From Ulva prolifera (Eukaryota; Chlorophyta; Ulvophyceae; Ulvales; Ulvaceae), in contig CM041201.1 in the NCBI GenBank assembly GCA_023078555.1, positions 2,487,713-2,551,712 of the forward strand: a stretch of 64,000 nt of DNA, given 5' to 3'. Of the stretch, positions 59,202-64,000 are shown piece after piece. A program made the translations under genes and the position numbers. Below the pieces are notes generated by a model. It saw only the letters and a program-made list of their open reading frames with translations. It ran no database searches and was not told where the DNA came from. Within the stretch, counting starts at the first letter, position 1. Each line of letters begins with the position of its first letter.

Positions 59202-60538
59202 TCCACCAATGAACTGAGCATCCATGTATGTATTCAATTGCAGGCATACCAGCAGGCCATCTGCATGGTGTGCTCTATGGAGCATACCCACAGCTGCACC
59301 ATCCAGCGCCCCTCTGGAAACGGGGGCAGCACAGCTGCACGAATCAGCAGCGTTGATTATTTGCAACCACCTTCGTGCACCCTCGGCCACACAGGCCTGG
59401 GCCGTGCCTGCCTCCGTGGACTGCATATGCCACCTGGTGTGCCGCTTCATCTGAGTGGCTAGGCCCTGCCACTGCGACAGATGTTGGGATGACATGCGCG
59501 CTCGGGGCGGCGCAGCGGTGGTGGCCCTGGGTGCACGAGAGACTCTGGCAGCTAGCGCCCGACGGGGGCCGCGGCCAGCAAAGCAAATAAGCGTCCGCGG
59601 GGGGTTGTGTGTACTTTTGAGTACAATTGCTGGCCAGCCGGTCAGAGCTCTAGGGTGACAGGTGCGCACGCCACAGCGGCTGGGAAGACCGTGTCTGTGT
59701 GTTGCCTCGCTGTGCGCCTCTGCGAGATCGGGTGAGGGCTGCTGGCGGGGCGCCTTGAGAGCTGTTGCACATGCGTGGCCCGGGGGCCGCCTGCGGCTGC
59801 TGCGGCGCTCCGTGGATGCTCAGGGCCCCGAGGGGGTGGTGGCGAGGTGCGTGGTGAGGGAGGCCAGAGGGGTCTGCGATGAGCATGTGCGTCACGTACG
59901 CGTGGCTAGCAGGGCGACATCGTGACGGGGCACACCGCTGTCAGAGGGAATTGCAGGTTTGTCTGCAGTCGGACAAGCCGTAGCTATGGAGCAGACGAAA
60001 GCGCGGAAAGCGTGGGGATTTGACCTCGGCCAGCATGATCCGTATTTTATAAGCCGACCCGGCATGTCTCTTGTCGCAAATCGAGGCTTCAGCTGGTGTT
60101 GACCGGGTCAGCTATCTTCACACTTCTCATGGCTAAAGGTGGTCTCTGGGCGTTGCGCTGATCTGCCGTTGGCCCTCGCTCACGCCACGGAGTCCTGCAC
60201 TGCCTGCTGAGCTACTATCACGCCAGCCGGTGTCTTCTCGTTGATCTTGCTTAGCATGTGCATGGCGATTCCGTTCACGACACATCAGTGGATCCGCCTT
60301 GGTTTTAGCTATGTAGAGAGCTTGTCCATGCAGTGCATGATGGATTGTTGACTCAATAAGATTGTACTGATGACGTGCCTACAAATTGAAGTAGCTACGT
60401 CCTACGGAGCGTCAGAGCTCAAGTCGTGCCCTTGGCTGCGAGCCTGACGATCGCTCCAGACGCGATGATCAACATGCGAGAGGTTAGGTGTACTTAGACT
60501 GGCTGAAGGCACCGAAGAGCCCTTTCTGGCTCTTGGAC
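59202..60538. other. Intergenic, upstream of the 60539 gene
   Basis: No recognised exon. Open frames at 59440-59925 on both strands are GC-driven and without motifs. Confidence 0.4.
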
Positions 60539-63500
60539 ATGTTTGCTGGCAGCTACAGGAGAGTGCCCCACCACAGCTTCGGAAGGCGCTCGGCAGGCAA
60601 TCGCCCGCTGATCAATTTCCTGTTCGTGCTGGTGGCACTCGCAATCATATACGTCTGCTGTGTGCTCGTATCCTTAGTCCGGTGCGTTTCAACGCTGTGC
60701 ACTTATCTGCCCTGCCTGAAGCCTGTGCACTCGGCCAGGCCATCACTTCACCGCCCTTGCGCAGATCGCAGAAGCGGCGACATGCAATTAGCCACAGCAC
60801 CAGTCATTCAAGAGCGAATCAGAGGCAGTCTCGGGGTGACTCCGACCTCGTCGATTCCCGATACTTGACACATCTTGACCCCGACGAGGACCAAGGTCTA
60901 CAGGCAGGTGACGAGTCAAATGAGGAGCCAGACGATACACCAGACGAGGAACCAGAAGAGGAACCTGACGAGGAGCCAGATGAGGAGCGAGATGAGGATC
61001 CAGACATCGACCAGGACACATTCCAAGACGAAGACCAGACTGACGACGAGGTTATCGAAGACAGCCAGTACGACCATCCAACACGTCAAGACATCCGATC
61101 ACCTGATCTCGACTCAGTCCCCATTGACCCAGCAGGCGCCGTCCCAGACAAGTCCTTGAAGTCGCCTGACAACCCGAAAGGCCTACCGTACCCACCCGAA
61201 GTCATCAAACCCGACCGCACCCGCGCACAGACCCTACAGTACGGTGTCTGCTCAGCATCAGCCTACTCAGTGCCAGACTTCGGGCCACTGTACCTCCTCG
61301 ATCGCGGCCAAGAGTCCTCCTGCGCGGTCTACCTCTACCCGGCGATCTACGGCCTCTCACGCCCGATCCTCCCGAAGCTCCCGCCTCGCCCAGCGCAACA
61401 GGCCCCCCCGGCTGCCAACCCCGCCGCCCGGAGACGCCTCCACGGCTACGGCCCGGCGTCGTCCTCCGCCCGGCAGCTCCTCGCCCGGCCGCTACCGCCG
61501 CGCATGGTCGCGCCGGGGCCGCGGGACGATTCGGACGTCGCGGTCGGCGTGCTCGCGGCGGTGGTGAACTTCGCCGCGGAGGAGCAGCTCACGACGGCGA
61601 CGGAGCTGCAGCAGATTGCCGGCCTGCGCACGCCGCGGAGCGCCAGCACGCTGCCACCGGACATCGGGCACTGGACACACGTGCAGCTGCAGAAGGTGCG
61701 CGTCCGCCTGCCTCTGCGGCGCCCTCAACTGCAGGGATACCTGAACTCCTCGGCTTCATGTGAGCAGCATTGATTCTTCCGCTTTCCTGTGAGGAGCGCC
61801 AGTGCTTTCTCCCCTGACGGCCTCTCCGAGGAGCTTCTCAGTGCTCTTGTGCCGGAGATGTGGTGTGCACACCTCTGTGTACACTTTATAGACTCTGCCA
61901 GGCGGGTCGCTGTGGCCTCTGCACGTCCTGATGCCCGCCGCAGGGCGAGCTTCTTCTGTTTGTCTTGCAACTGCATGGGAGCCAGTGGTGTGTGGCTGTG
62001 AACTCGATTGGCCTGGGATAGCTGTGGCATGCATGCTGCGGGTTGGGTTGTGCTCTGTGCTCGCATCTGCTGGACAGGCCTCCGGGCATGCGTCCGTGCA
62101 TCTTCTCTCCAGCGGCAGGCGGTGTCAGTGTGGTGGCGTCATTTCGATCGACCGTTCAGCCGGGCTGCTGGGCCCTGATGCGGAATGCCGGCCCTGCGCC
62201 GCACAGAGCAGCTGAACGGCAGCAGCTCGGCCACCAGCTGCTGCCGTTCTAGCTGACGCAGCACTCTACTCCTGCGGTGCTAGACCTGCCTCTTCGCCTT
62301 TGCCCTTGCAGTAAATGACTGAGCCGGTGAGATGTTGACTCTGGCATTTAATCGAGGCCCCGACGTTTTACGCAGCAGTGCGGCGTGCGTCCATGCATGC
62401 ATGCATGCATAATTGCCCTCGAACACCCATGGCAGCATGCACTGAACACCTGAGTCCCCTGCCAAGAACTTTGTTCTAGCCGGTCTGATTTGCAGTCCGC
62501 CGCGTGCCCTGCCCCACTCTGTTTGTCTCATGTTCTGCTTGCTCAGCTCGTTCGTGAGCAGCCTTGCCTGCAAAGCCACAGCCGCCTCTGGTGGACCTCT
62601 GCATGTTACAAGGACCGAGTCGGAGTGGCAGGTAGCACCACAGGAAAAGCGAGCAGCAAATATCAGGGCCGTCAAGTCAGCGCAACGTGCCCGAGCCCGA
62701 GCCATAGCTCGCGTTCCTCGCCGACCCAGCGGCCGCCCAACACCGCCGACACGCACAGCAGTCCCGCAGGAGCTCCGTGTTTATGTTCGTGCGCATGTGT
62801 ACGCAGGCCCGCATGCTCCATGAGGCGTGGCGTGCCAATGCAACCGACGTCGAGCAGCGGCTGCCGCACTCCGTGGCGCTCCTGCGCCACCCGACCCGCG
62901 CCGCCCTGGCCCGCGAGTTCGCACGCGCCTCCGCATGCCTGCTCCGGCACCAGGGGGGCCCCGGGGCCGCCGCGCTGCAGGGGGCCGGCGACCTCGACAC
63001 CCTCGCGGCCTCCGTGCTCACGTGGCCACAGGTGATGAGCTATGACACGCCGGAGCGCATGCCGACGGGCCGCGAGACGAGCCTGCCGCGGACGGTGATG
63101 CGCGGCGTGTTCATCGCGCGGGAGGTCGGGAGCGTGATGATTGACACCTACGACCCCCGCGGCCCCCTCGACTCGATGGAGATCCAGGACACCGTCAACG
63201 ACATGTACAAGTGCGTGCTTGACCCCTGTAGCCACCACATGCATTGGTTACACCCCCTAGCCACTATCGACTTGTGCCTTGCTGCTGACGCTGCACAGGC
63301 CGCATGCAAGCAGTGGCACACCGGGAAAAACAGCGCCAGTTCCTGTTGGGTTTTGCGCGCGTGATCTGTAGTGTGTGTAGCAGCGGCGCTGGGGGTGGCG
63401 CCCGTGGCGTCGGCCTCTCAGCTGTACACGCGGGTTGTCCTGCGTTGCTGCAGCCGCCTGCACCCTGGAGCCGCCTGCACAGTCACGGCGCGTCATCGCA

Positions 63501-64000
63501 GCCGGCAGGCAGGGTCACCTCGGCTGCAGCAGCCCCGGCCTGATTGTGCTTAAAGTCCCGCAGCCCGTCCTTCCAGCGTGACACATGATCACACTCCAGC
63601 CGCGTTCCAGCGGCGGCTGGCCGCGAAACCACACCGTGGTGCGTTCGACATGTGTACGAGTGTACGAAATCTGCTCGGTGTGTGTTGCAGAATTGAGCTC
63701 AACACCGGAGCACTCATGATTTTCCCCTCGTGGGTCCAAACCTCGATCCTCATCCTCCCCCCGGAGAGGCCCTCCGCCGGCGACGCCGGCCGGGACTCCG
63801 AGCAGCCGGCCCCGACGAACCACGTCGCACAAGCCGACCGCGCGGAGCTGGAGCTCGGCTTCGCGACAGGGTTCTCCGCGGCCGACGCGGCGCCTCCGCC
63901 ACGCTCTGCTGCGGCATCGATCCTCCACCTGGCGCTCCCCGGGGACCCCCCCGCGACTGCGAGCGGTGTGCTGCCCCTCCGCATCGAGACCCCCAGGGTG
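60539..64000 (+). CDS. Membrane-anchored acidic protein with 2OG-Fe(II) oxygenase-like fold, 3' incomplete
   Basis: Exons 60539-60681, 60765-61695, 62807-63210 and 63691 to the edge join in phase (donors gtgcgt, gtgcgc, gtgcgt); 596 residues are visible. A basic N-terminus is followed by a membrane segment (about 25-47, FLFVLVALAIIYVCCVLVSL), a type II anchor layout. Next come a short Arg/Ser-rich part and a 70-residue acidic stretch of EEPDEEPDEE units. The later exons read LPRTVMRGVFI, then YDPRGP and GALMIFPSWVQTSI. In order and spacing these match the HxHP-x-S-x-x-SGVYY, DPR and G-x-LxxFPSWLxH strings of the putative 2OG-Fe(II) oxygenase family TIGR02466. The metal-binding His positions appear as Thr, Leu and Thr, so catalysis is unlikely. 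Family assignment is inference; upstream exons are possible. Confidence 0.5.
62274..62312 (-). repeat. TACAAGG-family end inside an intron, minus orientation
   Basis: ctgcggtgctagacctgcct, then cttcgcctttgcccttgcag, within intron 61696-62806 of the 60539 gene. Confidence 0.45.
62607..62660 (+). repeat. TACAAGG-family end inside an intron, plus orientation
   Basis: TACAAGGACCGAGTCGGAGT, then GGCAGGTAGCACCACAGG, in the same intron. It matches the second end type (as at 44033). No flanking duplication was found. Confidence 0.6.

Overview
The window looks like nuclear DNA of a green alga, most likely a trebouxiophyte (Chlorella/Coccomyxa-like). Genes are split by many GT-AG introns, a plastid-type starch synthase is present, and there are five small LEA genes of the kind known as HIC6 in Chlorella. 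Coding exons are GC-rich, and long stretches between genes carry only repeats. All gene models below were built by hand from reading frame, splice-site phase and family motifs. No transcript or database search was available, and the species assignment is inference.

Layout. 1-2315 (-): 5' part of a plastid starch synthase running off the left edge. 4018-10730: a tandem segmental duplication carrying two copies of an unrecognised gene; copy B contains a 593-bp insertion whose empty site survives in copy A. 11957-18008 (-): an eight-exon CSC1/OSCA/TMEM63-like channel. 20247-21362 (-): a two-exon IMPACT/YigZ-family protein. 23.4-24.3 kb: nested repeats. 25.7-51.8 kb (+): five LEA genes spread over 26 kb and separated by repeat-rich DNA. 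53.9-58.2 kb (-): two copies of a small membrane protein resembling DUF1475, on either side of a 129-bp minisatellite. 60539 to the right edge (+): a membrane-anchored protein with an acidic stretch and what looks like a catalytically dead 2-oxoglutarate/Fe(II)-oxygenase-like fold.

Two repeat families dominate the intergenic DNA. One is a tRNA-headed SINE of about 265 bp with a (TTTAC)n tail. The other is a short mobile element that starts TACAAGGACAAAG and is flanked by 13-21 bp target-site duplications. I do not recognise the second family, and it is the best candidate here for something undescribed. The LEA genes form a coherent stress-protein set: they share intron positions and phases and a TATA box about 100 bp before the ATG. 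Two carry plastid-type presequences and three start with a coding micro-exon of only 7-10 nt.
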